Positions 52,990 to 63,246 of a stretch of DNA of 64,000 bases are shown here, piece by piece. This DNA is from Actinokineospora alba (GTDB lineage Bacteria; Actinomycetota; Actinomycetes; Mycobacteriales; Pseudonocardiaceae): the NCBI RefSeq assembly GCF_004362515.1, contig NZ_SNXU01000001.1, positions 2,542,001 through 2,606,000 of the forward strand, read 5' to 3'. The stretch's first letter is position 1. Each line of letters opens with the position of its first letter. Made by a program: the position numbers and the translations under genes. The notes beneath the pieces were generated by a model, which ran no database searches, was not told the origin of the DNA, and worked only from the letters and a program-made list of their open reading frames with translations.

Positions 52990-53008
52990 TTAGGTTAGGT
53001 TAACCTGT
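52990..53008 (-). promoter_or_regulatory. IdeR/DtxR-like iron box
   Basis: TTAGGTTAGGTTAACCTGT matches the IdeR consensus TTAGGTTAGGCTAACCTAA at 16 of 19 positions. It lies just upstream of the Lys/Cys-rich gene and 165 bases ahead of typA on the other strand. Iron-loaded IdeR would repress the small gene. Confidence 0.65.
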
Positions 53009-53124
53009 CCAACTCGGCGCGTGGTGCTGCTCACACCAAAGGACCAGCTATCCTGGGGTAGCCATCAGCAGCCCTTTCGGCTGCGCGGCTGCCCCCTTCA
53101 GCGTTGACTGCGATTGCGGGCTGC

Positions 53125-53152
53125 CCTAAACGCCCGAGCCTAAACGCCCGAG
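53125..53152. repeat. Perfect 14 bp tandem duplication ahead of typA
   Basis: CCTAAACGCCCGAG is repeated twice without a gap, 21 bases before the typA start and within its 5' leader. Confidence 0.7.
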
Positions 53153-53172
53153 AAGGAACCAGGAGCACGCGC

Positions 53173-55092
<1,920 letters not shown>

Positions 55093-55109
55093 TAGCCGAT
55101 CTCACACAG

Positions 55110-55135
55110 GCGGCGTCGGGAACTCCCGGCGCCGC
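55110..55135 (+). terminator. Terminator after typA
   Basis: An 11 bp stem (GCGGCGTCGGG, one G-T wobble) with an AACT loop starts 18 bases after the typA stop. Confidence 0.65.
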
Positions 55136-55225
55136 TTGTGCGTCTTCCGGTTGGCTGGGCCGAACCGGTGACTGATAGGCGACCATGGCACCATGGCCGA
55201 CCAGCTCACTGTGGGAGGAGCAGGG

Positions 55226-56902
55226 GTGCGCAAGAGCAGGTGGGTGCTGGCCGCGTCGACGGCCGTCGTGTGCCTGACGTCCTGCACGAACGCCCCGCCG
55301 CCGCCCCTGGTGACCACCGAGGTGGCCCAGACGGCCCCCACGCGCCCGGTCAACCCCGGCGAGGCCGTGGTCGGGGTGGACAGCGTCGCGGGCGGGCTGA
55401 ACCCGCACAAGCTGTCCGACCAGTCCATGGTCACCACCGCGCTGGCGCAGGCCATGCTGCCGTCGGTGTTCCGCACCGGCCCGGACGGCACGCCCCAGCT
55501 CGACCAGACGCTCATGCTGTCCGCGCAGGTCACCAACACCGAGCCGTACACCGTCACGTACCGGCTGCGGCCCGAGGCGTCGTGGTCTGACGCGGCGCCC
55601 ATCGCCGCCGAGGACTTCGTCTACCTCTGGGAGCGGCTGCGGGACGAGCCCGGGGTCATCGACGGCATGGGCTACCGGCTGATCTCCAACATCTCCGCCC
55701 GCGAGGCGGGCCGGGTCGTCGAGGTGACCTTCGCCAAGCCCTACCCGGGCTGGCGCTCGCTGTTCTCCTCGCTGCTGCCCGCCCACCTGGTCAAGGACAG
55801 CCCGGGTGGCTGGGCGAACGTGCTGGCCGACAACTACCCGGTCACCGGCGGCCCGTTCTCGCTGCGCCTGCTCGACCGGGTGCGCGGCGAGGTCATCCTG
55901 GAGCGCAACGACCGCTATTGGGACCCGCCCGCCGCGCTCGACCGGATCGTGCTGCGCCGCGGCGACCTCAACGGCATCACGGGCGCTCTGCGCACCGCGC
56001 ACAACCAGCTGGCCCTCACGGCCCTGGGCGCCCAGGGCGTCACGCAGGTGGCCGGGCTGGGCGCGAGCGTGACCCACAAGACGGTCCCGCGGCCGTCGGT
56101 GGCCACGGTGCTGCTGCGCCCGGTCAGCCCCGCCATGGCCGACGTGCGGGTCCGCTCCGCGATCGCCGCCATCATCGACCGTGGCGCGCTGGTCAAAGCG
56201 GGCACTGGCGGCGGCCCGCAGTCCGCGCTCACGGCCAACGCCCAGGTCCTCGCGCCCGGCGCCGCGGGCTATGCCGCGACCGGGCCCAACACCGGACCGG
56301 ACCCCGCACTCGCCGAGCGCCTGCTCACCGAGGCCGGGTACCTCAAGACGGCGGGCACCTGGACGTCGACGAACGCGGTGCTCAACCTGGTCATCGCCGT
56401 GCCCGCGGACCGTCCGGCCTACGCCGCGATGGCCGCGGAGCTGCGCAAGCAGCTCACCGCCGCCGGTATCACCGTCAAGGTGGTCTCCCCGCCGGGCGCG
56501 GAGCTGTTCACCACGCTCCCGGCCGCGGCGACCGCCAAGGACCCGGTCGACCTGCTCATCGCCCCGCTGCCGGTCAGCCAGGACCCGGCGACCGCGCTCG
56601 CGACCCGCTTCGGCTGCGCGTCGACGTCGGACGACGCCCCCGGGCCGATCGCGGCGAACCCGGTCGGCTTCTGCGACCCGACCATCCAGGCCACCATCGA
56701 CTCGGCCGTGACCGGCGAGGTGCCGCTCGCCAGCGCGCTCGCGGCCCTCGAACCCGTGCTGTGGAACCGAGCCCTGACTTTGCCGCTGTACCAAGAGGCC
56801 GACGATCTCATCGTCCGAACAGATATGACCGGCGTCACCGCGGGTCCGCCGCTGGCAGGCCCCTTCGCCGGGGCGGCCACCTGGCGGCGCGCGGCCAAGT
56901 AG
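55226..56902 (+). CDS. lpqW: LpqW-like family 5 substrate-binding lipoprotein
   Basis: GTG 55226 is preceded by GGGAGGAG. The 558-residue product has lipobox CLTSC and the SBP_bac_5 fold (VVGVDSVAGGLNPHKLSDQS, then YPVTGGPFSLRLLDR, FGCASTSDD). Its place right after typA and before mshB matches mycobacterial lpqW, a lipoprotein that affects lipomannan/PIM synthesis rather than classical import. A complete dipeptide importer follows here, so a transport role cannot be excluded. Binding-site details are not readable by eye. Confidence 0.78.
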   Translation: MRKSRWVLAASTAVVCLTSCTNAPPPPLVTTEVAQTAPTRPVNPGEAVVGVDSVAGGLNPHKLSDQSMVTTALAQAMLPSVFRTGPDGTPQLDQTLMLSAQVTNTEPYTVTYRLRPEASWSDAAPIAAEDFVYLWERLRDEPGVIDGMGYRLISNISAREAGRVVEVTFAKPYPGWRSLFSSLLPAHLVKDSPGGWANVLADNYPVTGGPFSLRLLDRVRGEVILERNDRYWDPPAALDRIVLRRGDLNGITGALRTAHNQLALTALGAQGVTQVAGLGASVTHKTVPRPSVATVLLRPVSPAMADVRVRSAIAAIIDRGALVKAGTGGGPQSALTANAQVLAPGAAGYAATGPNTGPDPALAERLLTEAGYLKTAGTWTSTNAVLNLVIAVPADRPAYAAMAAELRKQLTAAGITVKVVSPPGAELFTTLPAAATAKDPVDLLIAPLPVSQDPATALATRFGCASTSDDAPGPIAANPVGFCDPTIQATIDSAVTGEVPLASALAALEPVLWNRALTLPLYQEADDLIVRTDMTGVTAGPPLAGPFAGAATWRRAAK

Positions 56903-57144
56903 GCGGAGGTGGATCCCACTGCGGGTCACCGCATTCCCGCTCTCAGTGAGTGATGATAACGGTCACCTACCGTGCTACCGGCTGGTTGTCACCCTTTGGT
57001 CACGATCGCCCGTCCACCGGTGACCGATGCCTTTCTCGTTCCTACCGTCGCCGGGAGTGCGCCGCCGAAGACACCGTCGGCGGCGAGTAGAAGGCTGTGC
57101 CCGCGTCAGACCGGCGCGGGGACGGCATCGGGGTAGGAGGGCAA

Positions 57145-58941
57145 GTGCCAGTGAAGAGGTCCACTCTGTCGGCGGCGGCCGCGGTGCTCGGGACGTCGCT
57201 CGTCCTGAGTGGCTGCGCCGGGCCTGGCGCCGAGGACGGTGGCGGCACCGGACCGACCGGCGACATCGCGGCCATGGCCATCGCCAAGGGCGAGTCGGGT
57301 GCCAACTACACCTCTCCCGAAGTGCCGGTGACGGACGCGAGCTACATCGTCTCGACCGACAACCCGTTCACCGCGTACAACAACGTCACGGCGGACGCCA
57401 ACAACTCCTACAACACCTTCGCGCTCACCAAGGTGCTCTCCGGCGCCCACCTGCTCGACGGCAACAACAAGGTCCTTTTGAACAAGGACGTGATGGAATC
57501 CGTCGACGTCATCAGTAAGACGCCCCAGGTCGTGTCGTGGAAGATCAAAGAAGGCGTGACCTGGTCCGACGGCGAGCCGTGGGACTGCGACGACTTCCAC
57601 CTGGCCTGGCTCAGCCAGACCGGCAAGATCAAGAACTCCCAGGGCAAGGACATCTTCACCGCCGCGGGCACCAGTGGCTATGAGCTGATCGGGAAGCTGC
57701 AGTGCCCGACCCCGCTCGAGGTGGTCGCCACCTTCGAGGACACCTACCCCGACTACAAGAGCCTCTTCGGCATGTCGACCGACCTGCTCCCGGCGCACAT
57801 CCTGGAACAGGGCACCGGCGTCGCCGACATCACCAAGGTGTCCCTGACCAGCGACAAGGCCACGCTCAACAAGGTCGCCGAGTTCTGGAAGACGAAGTGG
57901 AACGGCTACGACGCGGCACTCATGCCGTCCTCGGGGCCGTACAAGATCACCGCCTTCGAGCAGAACAACTCCGTCACCCTGGAGCGCAACGAGCGTTGGC
58001 AGGGCATGCCCGGGGGACCGGCCAAGCTGGTGCTGCGCGGCATCTCCGACCAGGTCGCCCAGGCCCAGGCGCTGGAGAACGGCGAGGTCGACGTCAACTC
58101 GATGGCCCAGCCCGACGCGAACGCCGCCGAGCGGCTGCGCGGCCTGCGCTCCCAAGGCGTGCGGTTCGGCGCGGCCAACGGCCTCGGCTTCGAGCACCTC
58201 GACCTCAACTTCAAGAACAAGTGGCTCAGCGACCAGGCCGTGCGCAAGGCGTTCATGCAGTGCGTCAACCGCGAGGAGCTCACCCAGAAGCTCATCCGGC
58301 CGGTCCTGGAGACCGCCAAGCCGCTGGGCAGCCTCGCGTTCTTCCAGGGCGAGGACGGCTACACCGACAACTACGCCGCCTACCAGGGCGACGCCGCCGC
58401 GGCGAAGGCGACGCTCGAGGCGGCCGGATACACCTTCGGCGCCGACGGATTCGCCACCAAGGGCGGCGAGAAGGTGTCGCTCAAGATCAGCCACACCGAC
58501 ATCCCGCGACGCAAGCAGACCGTGCAGCTGATCATGTCCCAGTGCAAGCCGGCGGGCCTGGAGATCATCGACAACACCGACCCGAACTTCCTCGACACCC
58601 GGGTCAGCCAGGGCGACTACGACATCGCCCTGTTCGCCTGGTCCGCGGCCCCGTTCAAGTCGGTGCAGAAGTCGATCTACTCCACCGGCGGCGGCCAGAA
58701 CTGGTCCGGCTACGCCAACCCGAAGGTCGACGCCGCCTACATCAGGGCGAGCAGCGAACTCGACGAGGACGCCGCCCGCCGCGCCTACGCCGAGGCCGAC
58801 AAGCTGATGGCGGAGGACAACTACTCTCTGCCGCTCTACCAGCTGCCGAACATGTGGGCGTGGAAGGGAATCGACAAGGTCTACTTCCAGTCGTACAACG
58901 GCGCTCTGTGGAACGCCAACGAGTGGATCAAGACCTCGTAA
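57145..58941 (+). CDS. dppA: Oligo/dipeptide ABC transporter binding lipoprotein
   Basis: GTG 57145 lies behind AGGAGG (GTG 57151 possible). The 598-residue product has lipobox LSGC and a family 5 binding fold (WKIKEGVTWSDGEPWDCDDF, then MPSSGPYKITAFEQNNSVTL, DYDIALFAWSA). It captures peptides for DppBCDF. A 148-base gap with a hairpin separates it from the permease genes, typical when the binding protein is made in excess. The specific ligand is unknown. Confidence 0.88.
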   Translation: MPVKRSTLSAAAAVLGTSLVLSGCAGPGAEDGGGTGPTGDIAAMAIAKGESGANYTSPEVPVTDASYIVSTDNPFTAYNNVTADANNSYNTFALTKVLSGAHLLDGNNKVLLNKDVMESVDVISKTPQVVSWKIKEGVTWSDGEPWDCDDFHLAWLSQTGKIKNSQGKDIFTAAGTSGYELIGKLQCPTPLEVVATFEDTYPDYKSLFGMSTDLLPAHILEQGTGVADITKVSLTSDKATLNKVAEFWKTKWNGYDAALMPSSGPYKITAFEQNNSVTLERNERWQGMPGGPAKLVLRGISDQVAQAQALENGEVDVNSMAQPDANAAERLRGLRSQGVRFGAANGLGFEHLDLNFKNKWLSDQAVRKAFMQCVNREELTQKLIRPVLETAKPLGSLAFFQGEDGYTDNYAAYQGDAAAAKATLEAAGYTFGADGFATKGGEKVSLKISHTDIPRRKQTVQLIMSQCKPAGLEIIDNTDPNFLDTRVSQGDYDIALFAWSAAPFKSVQKSIYSTGGGQNWSGYANPKVDAAYIRASSELDEDAARRAYAEADKLMAEDNYSLPLYQLPNMWAWKGIDKVYFQSYNGALWNANEWIKTS

Positions 58942-58974
58942 GCCGATCAGCCGCCCGACGCGGCTCGCACCACC

Positions 58975-59004
58975 GGAGGGGCCGAACCGCGGTCCGGCCT
59001 CTCC
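58975..59004 (+). terminator. Hairpin between binding-protein and permease genes
   Basis: GGAGGGGCC pairs with GGCCTCTCC (one G-T wobble) across a 12-base loop. It may reduce read-through or protect the upstream message from decay. Confidence 0.5.
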
Positions 59005-59089
59005 GCCCGGGCACCCGGACGGCGCACGACGCCAGGCTCCGGGGTCGAGCGGCCACCCCCCGCCGCCCGGGCGCCACCAAGGAGTACCC

Positions 59090-60088
59090 GTGTTGCGCTA
59101 TACCGTTCGACGGCTGCTGATCTCCGCGCCGATCCTGCTGGTCGGCAGCATGCTGGCGTTCTTCATGGTCGCCGCGGCGGGCAACCCGGCGGCCGAGCTG
59201 CGGGGCAGGCCCGGCGTCACCGAGGCCCAGGTCAAGGCCCTGGAATCGAGCATGGGCCTCGACCAGCCGATCATCGTGCGCTACTGGAACTGGCTCGTCG
59301 ACTTCCTCGGCGGCGACTGGGGGCAGAGCATCGCGCTCGGCCAGGCCAAGGTCGACGTGTTCGACTCGACCATGCGGGCGCTGTGGATCACCGTGCGACT
59401 CGTCGTCGGCGCCGAGATCCTGGCCATCGTGCTGGGCGTGACGGTCGGTGTGCTCGCCGCCGTGAAGCAGTACTCGTTCCTGGACTACCTGGCCACGTCG
59501 AGCGCGTTCCTGGTGTTCTCCATGCCGGTCATCTGTGTCGCGGTGATCCTCAAGAACTACGGCATCCAGTTCAACAACGTGCTCGAGAGCATGGGCCTGG
59601 ACCGGTGGCTGAGCACGGTCAGCCCGGCCACCGGCGGGTTCCAGGGCGACTTCGGCGAGCAGGTCTTCTCCTACACCGGCACCTACCTGCTGCCGACCCT
59701 GACCCTCACGCTGATCAGCTTCGCCGCGTACAGCCGGTTCCAGCGGGCGTCGATGCTGGAGACCCTGCACTCGGACTACGTGCGCACCGCGCGGGCCAAG
59801 GGGATCTCGCAGAGCCGGGTGATCTTCCGGCACGCGTTCCGCAACGCGATGATCCCGGTGGCGACCCTGTTCTCGCTGAACTCCGCGGCGCTGCTGTCCG
59901 GCGCTATCGTCACCGAGACGGTGTTCGGCTGGCGGGGCATGGGGCACCTGCTGGTGCAGTCGATCCGCTCGTTCGACCCGTACATGCTGATGGGCTGGCT
60001 GATGGTCACGGCCACGCTCGTCGTGCTGTTCAACCTGGCTGCCGACATCCTGTACGGCATCCTCGACCCGAGGATCCGCCTTGCCTAG
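59090..60088 (+). CDS. dppB: Dipeptide ABC transporter permease DppB
   Basis: GTG 59090 follows AAGGAG. The 332-residue protein has six helices, the N-terminal LRYTVRRLLISAPILLVGSM, and the permease EAA-like loop TARAKGISQSRVIFRHAFRN near 222. It forms half of the channel with DppC. Its end overlaps dppC by eight bases. Confidence 0.93.
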   Translation: MLRYTVRRLLISAPILLVGSMLAFFMVAAAGNPAAELRGRPGVTEAQVKALESSMGLDQPIIVRYWNWLVDFLGGDWGQSIALGQAKVDVFDSTMRALWITVRLVVGAEILAIVLGVTVGVLAAVKQYSFLDYLATSSAFLVFSMPVICVAVILKNYGIQFNNVLESMGLDRWLSTVSPATGGFQGDFGEQVFSYTGTYLLPTLTLTLISFAAYSRFQRASMLETLHSDYVRTARAKGISQSRVIFRHAFRNAMIPVATLFSLNSAALLSGAIVTETVFGWRGMGHLLVQSIRSFDPYMLMGWLMVTATLVVLFNLAADILYGILDPRIRLA

Positions 60089-61001
60089 CGACCTGCCCCT
60101 CCCGGTCCTCCCGGCAGTCACGCACGGGCCCAGCGAGTTCGACGCCACCAAGGCGCGCAAGCGGCGCACGGTGATCCTGCGCAGGTTCTTCCGGCACCGG
60201 CTGGCCGTGGCCAGCCTGGCGGTGTTCCTGTTGGTCGTCGCGTTCGGCTTTCTCGGCCCCCTGTTCTGGACCGTCGCCGTGGACGACACCCGCAGCCCCG
60301 GCTACCTCCCGCCGAGCCCGGCGCACCCGCTGGGCACCATCCAGGCGGGCAACGACATGCTCGCCCAGCTCATCCGCGGCACCCGGCTCTCGGTGCAGAT
60401 CGCGGTCGTCGTCGCGGTCGGCTCGACGGTCGTCGGGGTCGTCCTCGGCGCGCTCGCCGGCTACCTGCGCGGGTTCGTCGACGGCGCGATCAGCCGGTTC
60501 ACCGACCTCATGCTGATCATCCCGCAGATCGCGGTCGCGGCGATCCTGGTCCGCGCGCTCGACGGCAGCTGGTACATGGTCGCGGTCATCCTCGCCGCGT
60601 TCGGCTGGATGCAGGTCGCGCGGATCACCCGCGGCGAGACGATGTCGCTGGCCCAGCGGGAGTTCGTCGAGGCCGCGCGGGCGGCGGGCGCGGGAACCCG
60701 GTGGATCATCTTCCGGCACCTCGTGCCCAACATGGTCGGCAGCATCACGGTCAACGCCACCCTGGCCGTCGCCACCGCGGTGCTCTCGGAAACGGCCCTT
60801 TCGTTCATCGGCCTAGGGGTCCAGTCCCCGGACACCTCCCTCGGGCTGATCATCAGCGAGAACTACTCGCAGATCACCCTGCGGCCCTGGCTGTTCTGGG
60901 GCCCGTTCGTCGTCATCGTGCTGCTCTCGCTCGCGGTGAACTTCATCGGCGACGGGCTGCGCGACGCGTTCGACCCCAGGCAGACGAAGGTGCGTGCCTG
61001 A
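60081..61001 (+). CDS. dppC: Dipeptide ABC transporter permease DppC
   Basis: The start is TTG 60081, inside dppB. The 306-residue protein has the DppC layout: N-terminal cytoplasmic segment, six helices, HPLGTIQAGNDMLAQLIRGT after the first helix, and the EAA-type loop EAARAAGAGTRWIIFRHLVP near 198. It pairs with DppB. The stop overlaps the next ATG by one base (TGATG). Confidence 0.93.
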   Translation: MPSDLPLPVLPAVTHGPSEFDATKARKRRTVILRRFFRHRLAVASLAVFLLVVAFGFLGPLFWTVAVDDTRSPGYLPPSPAHPLGTIQAGNDMLAQLIRGTRLSVQIAVVVAVGSTVVGVVLGALAGYLRGFVDGAISRFTDLMLIIPQIAVAAILVRALDGSWYMVAVILAAFGWMQVARITRGETMSLAQREFVEAARAAGAGTRWIIFRHLVPNMVGSITVNATLAVATAVLSETALSFIGLGVQSPDTSLGLIISENYSQITLRPWLFWGPFVVIVLLSLAVNFIGDGLRDAFDPRQTKVRA

Positions 61002-62140
61002 TGGCCCCCGTGCTCGCCGACCCGGTGCTCGCCGTCGACGACCTCTCCGTCACCTTCCCGACCGAGGACGGCGACGTCCGCGCGGTCCGGTCGGTGTCGT
61101 ACTCGCTGCGCCCGCGCGAGGTCCTCGGCATCGTCGGCGAGTCCGGCTCCGGCAAGTCGGTCTCGTCGATGGCGGTCATGGGCCTGCTTCCACGCAACGC
61201 CAAGGTGACCGGGTCCATCCGCTACCGCGACCGCGAACTGGTCGGGCTGTCGGACAAGCAGCTGCGGAGCGTGCGCAACAACGGCGTGGGGATGATCTTC
61301 CAGGACCCGATGACCTCGCTGAACCCGGTGTTCACCATCGGCTGGCAGCTCGCCGAGGCCTACCGCGCGCACCACACCGTCTCGCGCAAAGCCGCGTGGG
61401 CCAAGGCGGTCGAGGCGCTGGCGCTGGTCGGCATCCCGCAGCCCGCCCGCCGCGCCACGCAGTACCCGCACGAGTTCTCCGGCGGCATGCGCCAGCGCGT
61501 GGTCATCGCGATGGCGATCATCAACGACCCGGACGTGATCATCGCCGACGAGCCGACCACCGCGCTCGACGTCACCGTGCAGGCGCAGATCCTGGAGACG
61601 CTGCTGCGCATCCGCGACGAGACGGCCGCGGCCATTGTGATGATCACCCACGACCTGGGGGTCGTGGCGGGCATGGTCGACCGGGTCCAGGTCATGTACG
61701 GCGGCACCGTCGTCGAGTCGGCGCCCGTCGACGGCCTGTTCGAGTACCCGCGGATGCCCTACACCGTCGGCCTACTCGGGTCGCTGCCCAACCCGGCGGT
61801 GCTGGGCAGGCGGCTGACCCCGATCAAGGGGACGCCGCCGTCGCTGATCAACCTGCCGACCGGCTGCGCGTTCTCCCCGCGCTGCCCGCTGGTGATCGAC
61901 GCCTGCCACACCGACGAACCCGCGCTGACGCCTGCCGACGGGCGGGACCACTTCACCCGCTGCCACCGCTGGCAGCACCTGGCCACCCTGCGCAGGCCGC
62001 AGGACCTCTTCGCGCACGACGAGATCGGCGTGCTGGAGAACCCGGCCGCGCTGACCGCGGCCGACCACGACCTGCCCGTCGCCGAGGACCTCGCGGTCGT
62101 CGAGCGCAGGCTGCGCAGCGGCGAGAGGCCGAACCGATGA
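61001..62140 (+). CDS. dppD: Dipeptide ABC transporter ATPase DppD
   Basis: The 379-residue protein has Walker A GESGSGKSVSSMAVMG near 47, Q-loop GMIFQDPMTSLNPVF, signature HEFSGGMRQRVVIAMAI near 160, Walker B VIIADEPTTALDVTVQ, and the C-terminal oligopeptide-ATPase cysteines (GCAFSPRCPLVIDAC) that may hold an iron-sulfur cluster. The last 40 residues are an acidic extension. It overlaps dppF by four bases. Confidence 0.95.
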   Translation: MAPVLADPVLAVDDLSVTFPTEDGDVRAVRSVSYSLRPREVLGIVGESGSGKSVSSMAVMGLLPRNAKVTGSIRYRDRELVGLSDKQLRSVRNNGVGMIFQDPMTSLNPVFTIGWQLAEAYRAHHTVSRKAAWAKAVEALALVGIPQPARRATQYPHEFSGGMRQRVVIAMAIINDPDVIIADEPTTALDVTVQAQILETLLRIRDETAAAIVMITHDLGVVAGMVDRVQVMYGGTVVESAPVDGLFEYPRMPYTVGLLGSLPNPAVLGRRLTPIKGTPPSLINLPTGCAFSPRCPLVIDACHTDEPALTPADGRDHFTRCHRWQHLATLRRPQDLFAHDEIGVLENPAALTAADHDLPVAEDLAVVERRLRSGERPNR

Positions 62141-63129
62141 CCACGCCCCTGCTGCAGGTCCGTGACCTGGTCAAGTCGTTCCCCGTGCGCGGCGGCGGCA
62201 TCATCCCGCGCACGGTCGGGCAGGTGCAGGCCGTCGCCGGGGTGACCTTCGCGGTGCGCCGCGGCGAGACGCTCGGCCTGGTCGGCGAGTCCGGCTGCGG
62301 CAAGTCCACCACCGGCCGGGCCATCCTGCAGCTGCACCGGCCGACGTCCGGTTCCGTGGTCTTCGACGGCCACGAGCTGACCACTATGCGACCCGGGCCG
62401 CTGCGCGCCCTGCGCCGCGACATGCAGATCGTCTTCCAGGACCCGTACGCCTCGCTCGACCCGCGCTGGCAGGTCAACGACATCGTCGCCGAACCCCTTC
62501 GTGTGCACGGGACCGACAGCGCCAAGGGCACCCAGCGCCGCGTCGACGAGCTGCTGGAGCTGGTCGGGCTCAACCCCGAGCACCGCAACCGGTACCCGCA
62601 CGAGTTCTCCGGCGGCCAGCGCCAGCGCATCGGCATCGCCCGCGCGCTCGCGCTCGACCCGAAGCTGGTCGTGCTCGACGAACCGGTGTCCGCGCTCGAC
62701 GTCTCCGTGCAGGCGGGCGTGGTGAACCTGCTGGAGGAACTGCAGCGCAAGCTCGGGCTCGCGTACCTGTTCGTCGCCCACGACCTGTCGGTCATCCGGC
62801 ACATCTCGCACCGGGTGGCGGTGATGTACCTGGGCAAGATCGTCGAGATCGGCGACCGGGAGGCGATCTACAACCGGGCCACCCACCCGTACACCCAGGC
62901 CCTGCTCTCCGCGGTGCCGGTGCCGGACCCGAAGCGCGAGCGGCGGCGCAAGCGGATCGTCCTCGCGGGCGATGTGCCGAACCCGGCCGACCCGCCGTCG
63001 GGCTGCCGCTTCCGCACCCGGTGCTGGAAGGCCCAGGACATCTGCGCCGTCGACGAGCCCCGGCTGGTCCGGCACGGCGCCACGTTCTCCGCTTGCCACT
63101 TCGCCGAGGAGCGCGGGAGCCTGGCGTAG
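62137..63129 (+). CDS. dppF: Dipeptide ABC transporter ATPase DppF
   Basis: The 330-residue protein has Walker A GESGCGKSTTGRAILQ near 50, Q-loop IVFQDPYASLDPRWQ, signature HEFSGGQRQRIGIARALA near 153, Walker B LVVLDEPVSALDVSVQ, and the C-terminal cysteine motif GCRFRTRCWKAQDIC. It energises the DppBC channel together with DppD. It ends the operon. Confidence 0.95.
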   Translation: MTTPLLQVRDLVKSFPVRGGGIIPRTVGQVQAVAGVTFAVRRGETLGLVGESGCGKSTTGRAILQLHRPTSGSVVFDGHELTTMRPGPLRALRRDMQIVFQDPYASLDPRWQVNDIVAEPLRVHGTDSAKGTQRRVDELLELVGLNPEHRNRYPHEFSGGQRQRIGIARALALDPKLVVLDEPVSALDVSVQAGVVNLLEELQRKLGLAYLFVAHDLSVIRHISHRVAVMYLGKIVEIGDREAIYNRATHPYTQALLSAVPVPDPKRERRRKRIVLAGDVPNPADPPSGCRFRTRCWKAQDICAVDEPRLVRHGATFSACHFAEERGSLA

Positions 63130-63246
63130 TAGGGTTCGACGGTCGGGGGACTCCAAGTTGTGACTCCCGCGTCGGCCATTCGACGTCGGTGCGTGGCGTA
63201 CAAAGCCCGCACTCTCGTCGCCCTACTTGCGCATAGGCTGAATCCG

